Positions 43,581 to 55,114 of a DNA stretch of 64,000 nt are shown piece after piece (within the stretch, counting starts at the first letter, position 1; the number at the start of each line of letters is the position of its first letter). Origin of the DNA: Adiantum capillus-veneris (Eukaryota; Streptophyta; Polypodiopsida; Polypodiales; Pteridaceae); NCBI GenBank assembly GCA_014529385.2, contig CM043946.1, positions 36,048,558 through 36,112,557 on the forward strand. Direction: 5' to 3'. The notes beneath the pieces are model-generated. The model was not told the DNA's origin and did no database searches. It saw only the letters and a program-made list of their open reading frames with translations. Made by a program: the position numbers and the translations under genes.

Positions 43581-43596
43581 AAATTGTTGAGTATCT
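43581..43596. repeat. 16-bp target-site duplication, right copy
   Basis: It is identical to 43259-43274. Confidence 0.9.
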
Positions 43597-43853
43597 TGTT
43601 GCAATGTTTGTGTGCAAGCATTCATATCCCCAAAGACAATCCTTTAAAGTAAGCAATGTCCTCTTGTAAATCAAAAAATGAATGATCTCTATATATGCAA
43701 GCATAAAAGGGGGAATCATCACGAGGAATGTAGCAATAATTGGGTTCTCTTTTTAGTGTCATAATTTTCATCGTAACATAATGTTCATGCATGTCATCTT
43801 TTACATTTGATAAAATATATTCCAATCCTTTTTTAATCGTACATGCTACCCCT

Positions 43854-43867
43854 TCTCTCTCTCTCTC

Positions 43868-43950
<83 letters not shown>
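43854..43950. repeat. (CT)n tract at the 5' break of the LINE-2 fragment
   Basis: This is an almost pure CT tract of about 97 nt. LINE similarity stops at 43852. Confidence 0.95.
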
Positions 43951-43951
<1 letters not shown>

Positions 43952-44295
43952 AACCTTGGCCAGTCCAAACACACTACAAGGTCATCTCTCGTGAGCATTG
44001 ACTCTCTCCTTTTTTGTTCTAATTTCTGCAAGACACATAGTTGGACGTGTTTTTGCAACATGATGCAAGCCACCCCAAAGAATATTAGACATGTTTTATC
44101 ATGCTTTTGGAAGTCCCACATGTACATAAATCATGAGTGAATAAAGTATGCATGAGAAGTGTATGCCAAGTGTCTTTACACACGCATGACACTTGCATGG
44201 GGTGCATAATATTTTTGCTTTTGTGTGTATAATTGTGTGTAGTAAAAAAATGAATCAGTGCCTTAAAATTGGAGAGAAAACTAATTATTTTCACC
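43951..44295. other. no recognisable feature
   Basis: No ORF or repeat is recognisable between the CT tract and the copia fragment. Confidence 0.5.
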
Positions 44296-44927
44296 TGAGA
44301 GGTAGTAAGCTTGAACTTTCTTGGTATGCATATCAAGAGAGATCACAAACGTGGTATACTTGAACTTTCACAGGAAGAGTATATTCACAAGGTATTGCAA
44401 CATTTTAATATGCAAGGGTGGAAAGCATTGAGTACCCCAATGGAAGCATACAAAAAACTTAGCAAGCATAATTGTCCCAAATCAGATGCTGAAAAGGTAG
44501 AGATGGCAAACGTGGCATATTCTTCGACAGTTGGAAGTCTCATGTTTGCCATGGCTAGCACATTGCATATGCAATGGGAGTGGTCAACAAGTTTATGGCA
44601 GATCCAGGCAGAAAGCATTGGGAAGTAGTGAAGCACATCTTGAGATACATCAACGGCTCAGCTAGCAAGTGCTTACGCTTTGGGAACAGCAATGTATCCA
44701 TAGTTGGATACACTGATTTGGATTATGTGGGTTGTGTGGACACTAGGCGATCCACATTTGGTTATGTTTTCTTGTTTGCTGGAGAGCGGCAGTGTCTTGG
44801 AGATCATGTATCCAAAATTGCATCTTCCACCATTGAGGCAGATTATGTTGCAGTTTCTAGTTCCAATAAGGAAGCCATGTGGTTATCTCGTATAGTGGGA
44901 GACCTTGGTATACATCAGACTGTATAG
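44296..44927 (+). pseudogene. copia (second family): RT end and RNase H
   Basis: It begins at NFLGMHIKRDHKRGILELSQ, the part of RT just after the YVDD region, then STPMEAYKKLSKHNCP and VGSLMFAM. A frame change near 44580 leads to KHWEVVKHILRYINGSASK, GYTDLDYVGCVDTRRSTFGY and IEADYVAVSSSNKEAMWL, the copia RNase H. The pattern is that of Tork/TNT1-type copias and differs from family A-F. It is followed by a PPT and LTR start. The missing 5' part may be the minus-strand copia E at 45978-49322. Confidence 0.85.
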
Positions 44928-44980
44928 TTGTACATAATAGCCCCTTCATTCTTTAGCCACTTGGGCCACATTGGCCTTCA

Positions 44981-45190
44981 AGTGGGAGATTGTCGGGTTA
45001 CAAGCCAGGGCCCGTGGTTGCTTATGGCCGGGCACCCGCTATCTTGTATTCTTTGGTTATATTGATATTAAGGAGAAGAGAGATAACACTCTCTAATGCT
45101 CCACTACACAGTGTGTCTACTCCATCCCCTTCCCCTTCTCTCCATGCCTCTCTTGCACTCCATAGCCATTTCCCACACCAAGGTAACTAA
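44981..45190 (+). repeat. PPT and start of the 3' LTR of the second copia family
   Basis: CAAGTGGGAGAT (44981-44992) is a copia-type PPT. TGTCGGGTTACAAGCC at 44993 starts the LTR. The end cannot be fixed without a partner LTR; 45190 is a guess. Confidence 0.5.
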
Positions 45191-45977
45191 CTGGACACTG
45201 GTACTATCGTCCTTTTAAGCTTGCCTTTTCCTTTGTCCTTTTAAAAACTCGTGCATTTGCTTTTGGCTTAACAATCTCAAGCCAAGCAAATTGACGGCTT
45301 CCTTGAGAACTACGGTTGAGCATATGCCACTAGCTAGAACTGGTTGATGTGATTTTTGTAGTTGATAGTTGGTATTGGTCGTCAATGTTGCTGGCTCTCA
45401 AGCAGGGGGGGGGGGATATTGAAGCTGCTAGATCTGGAAGTACTTGGATCCTTCTTGCTCTCCAAGGGGTGGCCACACAATCCCCAAGCTACTTCATTAA
45501 GTCCTTCAAGGCCCTTTCAAATTGCCTTTCCAAAGCCGCTCCAAAATCCCTCCTTACAAGCCAAGTCGACTTTCTCCCTGCCTTCTGACCTAAGGTGCTC
45601 ACTTCTTTACCTTGCAAATCCGCCATAGATTTGCGAAATACCCCAAGTTGACTAGCCCATTCCCACAACCACTGCTTTTCAAAAAAACATTGGTAGCGAG
45701 CGTTGACCACTTTGCCAAGACACCCTCTAACTGCTGCTTTTCAAAACGCAAAAGGAGAAGTGTGTCAAAGTTGTTGCTCTAGTGGACGTCAAAAAATTGT
45801 CTTGCTATAGCGTTTTAAAATGCTATGTGGAAAGGGTATTCACTGCTGCTACCAAGAGTGAGGAGAGAATGTCATGGTCGCCAAGGTGTTTCAAAGCATA
45901 GCAAGTAAGGGGAAGGACGACGCCGCTGAGTACAAAGGGAGCTAGCGTTTTGAAATGCTACGAGGATGCTTTGGGTG
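45191..45977. other. segment between the two copia halves
   Basis: There is no credible ORF. It has a near-palindrome ATAGCGTTTTAAAATGCTAT at 45807-45826 and a related copy near 45942-45962 (CTAGCGTTTTGAAATGCTACG). Confidence 0.5.
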
Positions 45978-46500
45978 TTGGCTTGCATAACGCATCCTTG
46001 AGAAGTGCAATCTCATCTTTTGACTTCCCGGTTATGAGCATATCATCCACGTAAAAAACCAAAATGATGAGGGAACCATTGTTCAACCTCCTTGTATACA
46101 AGCAGTGATCTTCTTGGCTCCGTACGTAACCCTAGGACTGAATGTACTTATCAAACTTGATGTACCATTTCCTTGAGCCTTGCTTTAATCCATATAAAGC
46201 TTTCTTGAGTCTACACACCAGTTCTGGCCGTGGTGGCTTCTCAGGCTTTATCGCAAAACCTTTTGGTTGTTTCATGTAAACATACTCTTCAAGATCCCCA
46301 TGAAGAAACATTATCTTCACATCCATTTGGACTGATTCCAAGTCCTCAATGGCTACTAGACCACGCACAAGATGCAATGTAGTCATCTTGACCACAAGAG
46401 AAAAGATTTCATCGAAATCCAGGTCTTTCATTTTCTTGAATCCTTTAGCAACCAATCTAGCCTTATACTTAGGCTTGGGATCATGTGTGATACTTTTTCT
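45978..46500 (-). pseudogene. copia E reverse transcriptase, N-terminal half
   Basis: The reading is KARLVAKGFKKMKDLDFDEIF, QMDVKIMFLHGDLEEYVYMK, KKALYGLKQGSRKWYIKFD, a stop after FDKYIQS, then LIILVFYVDDMLITG with the catalytic YVDD. It breaks off near 45985, after which the text is unrelated. Confidence 0.85.
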
Positions 46501-46739
46501 TGTACACCCATTTGCATAGCAATGCCTATTTACCTACTATTGGTAACTTTGTCAAATCCCAAGTTTTGTTGGCTAAAGTTGACTTATACTCAAATTGCAT
46601 AGCCTCCTCCCACTTCACGCTATCATATATTTGAATGGCCTCTTTGTAGCAAGTGGGTTCATCGTAATCAGTGACTAGTAAATAGTCCAATCCTGGCTCA
46701 AACCACTCTGGTGCATGAGATGTACAAGTAGACCTCCGA

Positions 46740-47290
46740 AGTTCCTAACTGCAAGATTCTGAGGTAAGTTGGCCGTAGATAACATAGAAGTGAGCCGTTC
46801 TTGAATGGTTCTATTTATCCTTTTAGCCACATCGTTTTGGGCGGGTCTATAAGGCGTAGTAAACTATCTTCTAATGCCTCTTTTACTGCAAAAGTCCGTG
46901 AACTTGGAGTAGATGTACTCGCCTCCATTGTCAATGTGTAAAGCTTTAATCTTTCTACTTGATTGGTTCTCTACCAATGCTAAGAACTTATGAAAGACAC
47001 TAAAGATGTCGCTCTTTTGCTTCAAGAGATAAACCCACACCTTCCTAGTAGACTGATCTATGAATGTCAAGAAGTATAATGCTCCCCCTAGAGACTTGAC
47101 TGGCATAGGTCCACACAAGTCGCTATGAACAAGATCTAGAGGACTCCCTAACTCCTTGTCCAAAGGTGTTGATGTCAACCTAGTCTGTTTGCCATAGATG
47201 CAATGCTTACATAAAGAGACGATAGAGTAATCTAGCACAGGGGTATAACTAGAACGCTGCAAGTCTTTTATTCCCTTTTGAATCATATGT
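46740..47290 (-). pseudogene. copia E integrase
   Basis: The reading includes CKHCIYGKQTRL (end of the zinc region), LVHSDLCGPMPVKSLGG (first Asp), LHIDNGGEYIYSKF (second Asp, Gly-Gly-Glu) and continues past a stop at 46864 to NDVAKRINRTIQERL-like text near 46800. The integrase core is recognisable. Stops and frame changes make it inactive. Confidence 0.8.
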
Positions 47291-47439
47291 CCTAGCCGGC
47301 TATGTCACAACTCTGTAGACAACGGCTCGACTACACAAATAGAATTCTCTTTCACGAAAGAGACATAAAGTGAATACAATCAGCCAGACTTCTGGCCTTT
47401 AAGCATGACCAAATTTCCCTTCTTGATAATCTAAGAACC

Positions 47440-47870
47440 ATGAGCAAATATAATAGTTTAACCCAAATTATCTAGTTGTCCAACTGACATCAAACTCTTT
47501 GTCAATTTGGGTATATGTATGACATTATGTAGCATAAACTCAATGCCATTACGCATAGAAAATTTGATGCTTCCCACACCGCATATATCAAGCTGATAAG
47601 AATTACCTAGCTTCAATGTGCCATGTGTGGCAGTGTATGTAGAAAACCACTCCTTGTGTGTGAGTCCACAATCCAAATTTGTGCATACCACTCATCAAGA
47701 GATAACAATGCATCATGGCTCAAATCCGATGTGAAAAATCAACACGTCATTTGGCACGTCAAAAACTATCTCAATGGATAGATACTCAACCACACTAAGC
47801 TCTTTAATTTTCAAATTGCTTTTAGGCCCGGGGGATTCACCATGGAAACTTACCGCATCACGTAAGTACG
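47440..47870 (-). pseudogene. copia E protease region
   Basis: The reading DALLSLDEWYAQIWIVDSHT corresponds to the copia protease entry. VDSH stands where the active-site DSG is expected, so the catalytic triplet is lost or changed. LGNSYQLDICGVGSIKF and VIHIPKLTKSLMSVGQL follow, as in copia proteases. Confidence 0.7.
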
Positions 47871-48489
47871 GGGAGGGGGGGGGGATTACAAGTTACATAA
47901 GCGTATAAGCTAAGGGCAGGCCCCCAATAATTTATCTCCCAAGCTTAAAAATAAGGGAGGGGGTTTCATATTTATGGGAGGGGGGCAATGACCTGAGTTG
48001 ATTACTTGTAACGACTGGTCACCGGTGTGCATTAGAAATTGGATGAATTTAGGGAAAGTTTTTTATCAGGTCACACATCAAATTTTGCATCAAGCCAGTC
48101 ATAGATAAGGGATGATTTGGAGCAGGTCAAGGGTTGATTTACACCAGCTTTGGATGGGTCAGAATTGGATGATGAGTATCCAAAGTGCATGTTGATCGAG
48201 CACATAGTTTGAAATTCAAACTAAGACACATTGAGGGTACATCTAGTTATCAACAAAAATGGTTCCTTAGTACGTTTCTAGTCACTATGCTACACACTCA
48301 TTGACTAGTTTTACTCAGTTAGATCATGTGAGATCTGAATTTTATATGTAAGATAGGGGTATGATAGTTTTCTTCATTGATTGTTGTATAAGCGTAGAAA
48401 GGGGGGTCATATTCCCTAATATCATTCGTATAGAAGGGTTTTATCAAATTTTTCTGCTCGTAGGTGGCGTCCCATTTTGTATTTAGAGT
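47871..48489. other. non-copia stretch between protease and zinc knuckle of copia E
   Basis: These about 600 nt contain G-runs (GGGGAGGGGGGGGGG near 47870) and no copia similarity. It may be an insertion in E; no duplication could be fixed at its ends. Confidence 0.45.
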
Positions 48490-49322
48490 GAATCCCTCAG
48501 GCTTTTAGGTTTGTCAGACTTTGCTTTCTCTTTGCCCTTGTTACGCTGCATTGTGCGACAATCTTTCTTCAAGTGTCCCTTTCTATGGTAGTAGTAGCAC
48601 TCAACATTTCACATGTCTTTGCCGTGACTCTTGCTACGACCTTGCCTGCGATTTTGAGAACGGTTGCGGCTATGACCACGCTGACTTTGCTTGTCATGAT
48701 TGCGACTAGCCACATATGCATCACCATGCCCACTCGTATCAAGAGATTGACGTCAAAACTCCTTAGTGAGCAATGCACCAGCAGTATCGTTGAAAACTAG
48801 CTTGCCATTGGGTGCAGAATTACTTATGGCTATGTTAAGAATATCCCATGACGATAGTAGCTTACATAGCAAGAAAATGGCCTTCATTTCATCATCAAAA
48901 TTGAGACCTTTTGAAGTAATCTGTGAATACATATTGTTGAACTCGTTCAGGTGAGAACTAACATTACTACCTTCTTTCATGTTCATGCGCATCAATTTCT
49001 TCATCAAGAAAACCTTGTTCAAGGCGTTGTTGCCATCCTATGCCTGACATAGAGCATCCGACAAATCTTTGGCATTGGTCTTATCCATTATGGTAAAGTA
49101 AAGGGATTCACCAAGGTGTAGGCGAATGGTCACCATAGCACGCTCATTCAAGTCATCCCACTGATCATCAATGTACTCATTCTCTCTTCTTGCACACAAG
49201 GGTTCTATCAAGCCTTTGATGATCAAAACATCTTGCATACGCTACCGTCGAATGGCAAAGTTTGAACCATCAAACTTTTTGATGTAGTACTCTTCTCTTT
49301 CGAAAGCACTATTGGCAGTCAT
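48490..49322 (-). pseudogene. copia E gag
   Basis: The start is the ATG at 49322 (MTANSAFEREEYYIKKFDGS). A TAG occurs where the conserved Trp is expected. Then come MQDVLIIKGLIEPLCA, ERAMVTIRLHLGESL, MKKLMRMNMKEGSNVSSHLN and SSWDILNIAIS, the UBN2-type copia gag. A knuckle CYYYHRKGHLKKDC near 48570-48610 has Tyr-Tyr in the CX2C. It is broken by two or more stops. Confidence 0.8.
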
Positions 49323-50588
49323 GACTCAAGAGAATGTAGCCAATTACTTTATGGTGAATTACCTAGGATAATGTTGGCAAAGTTTCCCCTAGAATAGGAG
49401 AGAAAGCTCAAACCAAAATTAGTAAAATCATTGTTTAAGAACAACTAGAAGCGCCAAGAACTCATAAAGTGGACCCGTGAGAAAAATCCGATAGACTCTC
49501 CTCTATACAGGGAGAAAACTCTCAAACCCGAACATACCAAAAGTAACGCATAAACTACTCAAAAGAACCATTGGGCATAAAATGCTCAAAACCACTATTG
49601 TGTGATCGCCAACTCGGTGTCAAAAGCACAAGAATTGTCCAGATACATAGCGAGGGTACCATAAGTGGGGAACTCCAGCTACTTGTATCACCGAAGGTAT
49701 CTCAACATTTGAGAATACACCAGCTCAAAGAAAACCTCACGTTGTCGACCCTCTTAAGGCTAATGCAGACACAACATGACTAGCCAAAGTCTCAAAAGGG
49801 CTCTTCCGGTCCGAGTCTTAAAAACAATCGGGAAAACTGTCAAAATAGCAAAAAGATGACTCCATACGTAGTACAATAGGCAATGTCCACAACTCAACAT
49901 ACATGAGCGATCGCACTCAAACAGATGCCAAGAACTACTGCATGCAGTAAAAAGTATCCCTGCGGTGATATCTGCTCCCAGAAGATCTCAATAGCACTAT
50001 GGTGTGCTAAAGCAAACATACATCTGTCAACACATTTGTCCGCAGAGAAACTGTTGTCAAAATGATTGCCAAAATTGCATGAAAATCGATGTGTCTGGAA
50101 ACTTGGAGAAACTGTGTGTAAATGGGCTCCAAGACCCCCCTCTAACCTGCGTGTCGGTATGTGCCAATCTCTTGGAAAACAACAGATAACTCGCATCTAA
50201 CTCAAGCTAAACTCAAATGACAGAAATCACCAAAACCTAGTTACTCATCGGCAAACAAATCACATTCGTTACAGCATCAAACAACATCCAAACGTTATGA
50301 AACTTCTAGGACATGTTTATAAGACCTAAGCACACATGCTTATGATCTCAAATCTTACTTTAGGTCAAGTGCAAAAATCGCGATTATTAACAACAGTGAG
50401 TTTTTGACCTAGTCGTTTTTGAACCAAAATGCGTCTGAATGCTTAGCAATGATGCCCAATACCTCTATACTTATTTTATGATTTTGAAGTTTAAATTCCT
50501 ACTTATGATGAATATAGGCCACGGGTCAACGATGCCCAAAGCTACAGATTACCATTAAATGATTATGTCAATGCGTAGAGCTCTTACC
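49323..50588. other. noncoding region between copia E and the H LTR
   Basis: No LTR or PBS for copia E is recognisable here. A 10-nt palindrome AATCGCGATT near 50377-50386 resembles the core of the palindromes at 54522-55114. Otherwise nothing is seen. Confidence 0.5.
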
Positions 50589-50926
50589 TGTGGTTGCAAC
50601 ACAACATACGGCACTGCAATGTGACAACCGGGAAGGGAGTAACAAGCACGAGAAGGAGAGAAGTGAGCGACGTTAGCTCACGCTGTGTTTCTATTATCCA
50701 AAAACTTACAAAATACTTACAAAAATTGGCTTTTATACCTTAGCCAAGGTTTTTGTGGTCCAAACTAATAATTTGGGAGCTCTAGCTAAAAACAAGTTGA
50801 CACAATCTGGAAGCTTGTAGCCCCGGCTCATCAATTACACTGTTTATCTGGAAAGTAGGAGTTACAACATTCCCAATACAATAAGAGCTCCGAAAAATTT
50901 TATCCGAGTTATCCAAGTTAGTAACA
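50589..50926 (-). repeat. LTR of element H (about 338 bp)
   Basis: In plus reading it runs TGTGGTTGCAACAC to TTAGTAACA. On the minus strand it starts TGTTACTAACTTGG right after a PPT and has a TATA box GGTATAAAAGCC at 50728-50739. The left end is inferred from the TG dinucleotide; no second LTR was found. Confidence 0.45.
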
Positions 50927-50942
50927 TTCCCCCCCTCCTCGA
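50927..50942 (-). other. polypurine tract of element H
   Basis: On the minus strand TCGAGGAGGGGGGGAA leads into the LTR. Confidence 0.55.
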
Positions 50943-50945
50943 CTG

Positions 50946-53900
50946 TGTCGTCCCTTGACACAGCTTCATGGACTAAAGTAGTCTTCGGGTTGACGGCTGG
51001 GGAGGCGGTCTTTAAGCGCATGGAGTGCTTTCTCATATCTAAGCCTTCTTTCTTTGTCAGGAACCTACAAGAACTGCATGGTGACTCTGTTTTTAAGCTC
51101 AATGGCTGAATAGCCAACAAATCTAGATGTAAGGTTGATTATCACATTGGCCCAAATATCTTCGCTTGCCAAGTGAAGAAAGCTGTATAGAATGCTTTCT
51201 CAAACGCTAACATATTGCTAGAGGGCAAAAACATGCATCAGGCATAGAAGCCGTAAAGGACTTCTTCAGAAGGCTGGCCACTTACGTCATAACACAGACC
51301 CTTATTGCCTTCAAGGAAAGACATCCATGGTGCTCCAGCTTGCTCTGGCTCGTGAAAAGCTTGAATACATGTGAGCATCATTCTGCAAATCTTATACAAC
51401 ATGGCACATAAGAGGTCAGGGAAGCTCTTGAAGAAAGTCATGCACACGTTAGGGTTTTCACCATGTATTCCTCTATTGCTAGTCTTTGCTCCAAAGTTGG
51501 TAGACGTGGATAGTTTATCCATGTAGGCCTCTTCTTTTTTAGTGCATGTATGCCTACCATGTCCTTACCCTTGGTATAGGACAGAATGTTGGGTCTTTTT
51601 GAAGGGTTGCAAGTGCTCTCATGAACAGAATCAGATATCTTGGATTCTTGTTCAACCAGCTCTTTCTCCACTTGGGGTGGATATCCTCTTAGCCTTCTGC
51701 CTGCATATCCTTGTATAGTCTTTCTTTTACTTGTAGTAGCTCTATTTTGATCAAAGGGTATGGCAATGATTGTTGATGCCACTGAGCATTGATTTCGTTG
51801 GGAGTGAGTTGAGTTACATTGAATGAGTGGAGAACTCTCAACTCCCAACCCATTGTTTCTTTCCATTCTGCATCTGTCTCCTAGGCAATCTGCTCTTGGA
51901 CTGTAGCTTCCTCAGCTTTAGAAAGGTGGACCATGGGCACTTGCTCAGTGTCCATGAGTGGTACCTGAAAATCTGTTTCTCCTTCTAGCCCTTCTGACGG
52001 CTGTGTTTCCATCTCAGCAAATGAGACTGATGGTATGTCAACAGTTAGTTGCTCAGAGGTACTTGCTTCTTCTTGATGTTCTGGCTATCCCTCTCTCAGC
52101 AGCTGATTGACTCTCCTTAATTCAGCTATCTCTTTGAGCAGTTTCTCCTCTCTCTTTGTGATTGTTCTAGCTTCAGCTCTAGCTCAAGATCCTTGTTTCC
52201 CTTTTCCAAAGTCTTATAGACTTCATCTGTACCTTTGATAAAAGAGACAACAGGATTTTCTCTTATCTGTCTCAAAAATGCTGCCTGATCATTAATCCTT
52301 TGCTCAGAGTACTGCAGAGAAGCATTTGCTACATCAAGCTGCACTTGGATCTTTTGTACTGATAGAGTCATAGTTAGAAGCTCATTGGTTACTTCTGTCA
52401 GTTGTTGATCTTTGCTCTTACAGGCATCGGATAACTTGGTTAGAAGCTCGCCCAACTCTTCCATTTCTTTCTGCTGCTTCTCTTTGCCAAGCTCGTGTTG
52501 TTCTACCTCATCTTTCAGCTCTTTGATTTGTCTTTGTAGATCTAAAATTATGTTCATCCTGTCATCCAACTCTCCCTGTAGAGCATCGATGGCTAGCTCA
52601 AGCTCCCTAGCTTAAGCACTGCGGCTAAGTGCTGTTGTTCGAATTTTTTCTATCATCAACTGCATTTGCTTGGCATATTCATTAACCTGTATAATGACTT
52701 CGTCATTCGTTTCCCAATCTTCAGGCTCTGTAGGCTGTCTAGAAGTTTCAGTCGTTTTAGGTTGTGGCTCCTTGGGTGGTGCTGTGGTGGCTGCTTGTGG
52801 TTGCGGCGGGGGTTCCACTTTTCCTTGAGGCGTTGCGGTTGCCTCGGCTGCTTCTGCTTCTTGAGGCTTAGTAGATGTCTCCGTTGTTTCTAATTGGGTG
52901 GTCGTAGAAGGGTCTGTCTCAGTTTCTTCTGTTGCTTTTGGTTGTTCAAAACTTGTTGCCGCCTATTGCTCAGGCTCTTTTTCCTTGGCTTCCTCGCCCT
53001 CCTTGGGTTTAGCTGTTGGTGAATGGCTTGGGCTTGGCATTGGGTGGTCTTCTTGCTCCGTAGCGGGTGAAGTGGGCTTCAAAGACATCTCCCCCTAGTT
53101 GTGATGTGTCTCACTTGGTTCCATAGCCTCAATTAGTCTCTGTTGCTCGGCTTCATCTTCCCTTGCTTTCCTTTCAGCTTCTTGAGCTTCTTTCAACTTT
53201 AAGGCTTCTGCCTCTGCATACATGCATTCAAGAAATTTTGTGGGATCCTCTGCTCCTTTCCTTTGCAGGGTTCTTGGTTCTAGGTCCCCTTATGTCTCTT
53301 GGAACCCATTTTTTAGGGTCCTCACTTGCAGCTTGGTGGATCCTCCTTTCATAAGTCTATTTTTCTCTTTCAAACCTCGCCTTCTTTTGTTGAGGTTCTT
53401 CCTGGTGTGTGGCTACTGCTTTCTTCTTCATCTCTTCAATTCTTGCCCACCATTCCTCATTGTCCAAGCTCTCACTGCTATGAGCTTCATGAGATATTTC
53501 TGCAGATTCTTCATCTGACTTATATACTCTCTTTGATGAACGCGTGGTTCTGGTAGAAGGTTGTGCGGAAAAAATCCATGTGTTCTGATTTGGGGCTGGC
53601 GCCAAATTATCGACCATGCCAATAGCATGATATGTTATTCTTGTCAGCACTTCAGGGGCGCCCAGATATGTGATTTTGCCTTCTTTCTTCGTGTCTTTCA
53701 ACGTTGTCAGCACAAATTGTTCATGATCAATTGGCTGCCTCGTTGTCGACTTCAAGACCTGAGTGAAGGAAGTCGTAACCGCATGGTTTGGGGTGGTGTA
53801 CTGTGGCGGTCTCTTTGATAAGGAGTGAAAGTGTTGGTGGCATAGGCGAGCTGGTTCTTCCACTTGCCTTTGGATGAGGTCGAAAAAAGTGGCAGCAGCT

Positions 53901-54335
53901 ATCACTTTGGTGAATATGCCTGTTGTCTTTCTATCTCGGGCCCGCATCGTCATACCTTCAGTCAACAGCTTCAGTGCCTCCGCCACAATCTCTTTTGTGA
54001 TTACTACTTCTACTTTCTACCCTTGTTGGTGATTTGGGCTGACCCATCTTTTTTGATTATGGATAGTAGTTCATATGCTTTCTAGAGATCTACACCACAT
54101 GGTTCCTGGTCGTAGAAGTCCCTTAAGCCTAGTCTTCTGTTGGCTTCTTTGGTGTCCTTCTTTTCCCTTGAACCTTCCAATGAAAACCATGGTGTTGTTT
54201 TCTTCTAGCTGTTCTTTTGACAAGTACGTTGCCTTGGTCGTCTTTAAAGAACTTGGGTCTAGTTGGTAGGGTGGAAGCTCTTGCAATTTTTCTTTCTAGG
54301 ACATCCTTTTCTTGGCCTTCTCGGCAGCTTGCCAT
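50946..54335 (-). pseudogene. element H: long ORF chain of unknown function
   Basis: These minus-strand frames broken by stops and shifts are readable as one protein of about 1,000 residues. The order is: a basic N-terminal part (LPPYQLDPSSLKTTKATYL); a globular, helix-rich part (IFTKVIAAATFFDLIQRQ, VLTRITYHAIGMVDNLAP); a charged part; a Pro/Thr/Glu-rich low-complexity part near 52600-53000; a strong coiled coil at 52126-52569 (ILDLQRQIKELKDEVEQHEL); and a Cys-containing C-terminal part (LLCAMLYKICRMMLTC). It ends beside the PPT. I do not recognise it as gag, pol or env; it may be an accessory ORF of a gypsy-like element. Confidence 0.5.
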
Positions 54336-54521
54336 TGCTCCTATTAAGTGAATACAGTGCCAAAGTTAGAAAATTCTACAAATTCTGTTGCGAAATGCCC
54401 TAAGTCTGAATTGCTGCCAAATGATGTCCATTTTGCTTCAAATCAATTTTGGAGCATGCATAGATGCATAAAAACATGTAAAGATCAAAGTCATGCACTT
54501 CAAGCAAAAATTACAACAAAA

Positions 54522-54543
54522 GTAAATAATCATGATTATTTAC
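54522..54543. repeat. AT-rich palindrome copy 1 (perfect, 22 nt)
   Basis: GTAAATAATCA is followed by its exact reverse complement. Confidence 0.9.
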
Positions 54544-54808
54544 AACTAGAGATTTTTTCCAACTTTTTGCATTTTTGACATGATAGGCTTGAAACATATA
54601 GCATTTATGAGTGAAGTGTGGGCTCAATTGAATGCACTGGATGGAAATGCTGCCAGATTTAGGATTTCAGTCTCTGAAATAGTAGATATACTGAGATTTT
54701 GAGCTTTTGAGATCCAGATTTACTCAAACTTGGTCAGTGGACTTGGGACATCATGTTCTTTGGTGCCATAAGGTCAAAGTTGTAAATTTCATCCATTTTG
54801 ACAAGAAA

Positions 54809-54830
54809 GTAAATAATCGTGATTATTAAT
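54809..54830. repeat. AT-rich palindrome copy 2 (imperfect)
   Basis: GTAAATAATCGTGATTATTAAT differs from copy 1 at the centre and at the right end. It is 287 nt from copy 1. Confidence 0.85.
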
Positions 54831-55092
54831 TTTTTCATCAAAATGTATATTTTTTGTTGCAACTTGGTTCTAGGCATCATGTAGACTCTGTGTATGAGAT
54901 ATTGGGTGATTTGGATCAACAAATGTGATAGATAACTCAAAATTTGGATTGGAAAGACTTTGGTGCGTTTTTTGACAATTTTCAAGTTTTTCCTTGATCA
55001 TTTTGGCTCATACTTGAAATGTGGCATGTAATAGATGTGTACAAGTGATAGGTGAAGTGAAGAGATCATTTTCAAGGCAAAAAAGCACAAAA

Positions 55093-55114
55093 GTAAATAA
55101 TCACGATTATTTAC
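55093..55114. repeat. AT-rich palindrome copy 3
   Basis: GTAAATAATCACGATTATTT then AC; both arms are intact with a CACG centre. It is 284 nt from copy 2. Confidence 0.9.

Larger units (their letters stand above)
45978..49322 (-). mobile_element. copia element E, minus strand, gag to mid-RT
   Basis: This is a decayed Ty1/copia element with gag start at 49322, then zinc knuckle, protease, integrase and RT in order. Similarity to copia stops near 45985, just after YVDDMLITGKSKDEIALLKDAL. The 3' rest is absent on this side but is found in opposite orientation at 44296. No 5' LTR or PBS was found on the right. Confidence 0.8.
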
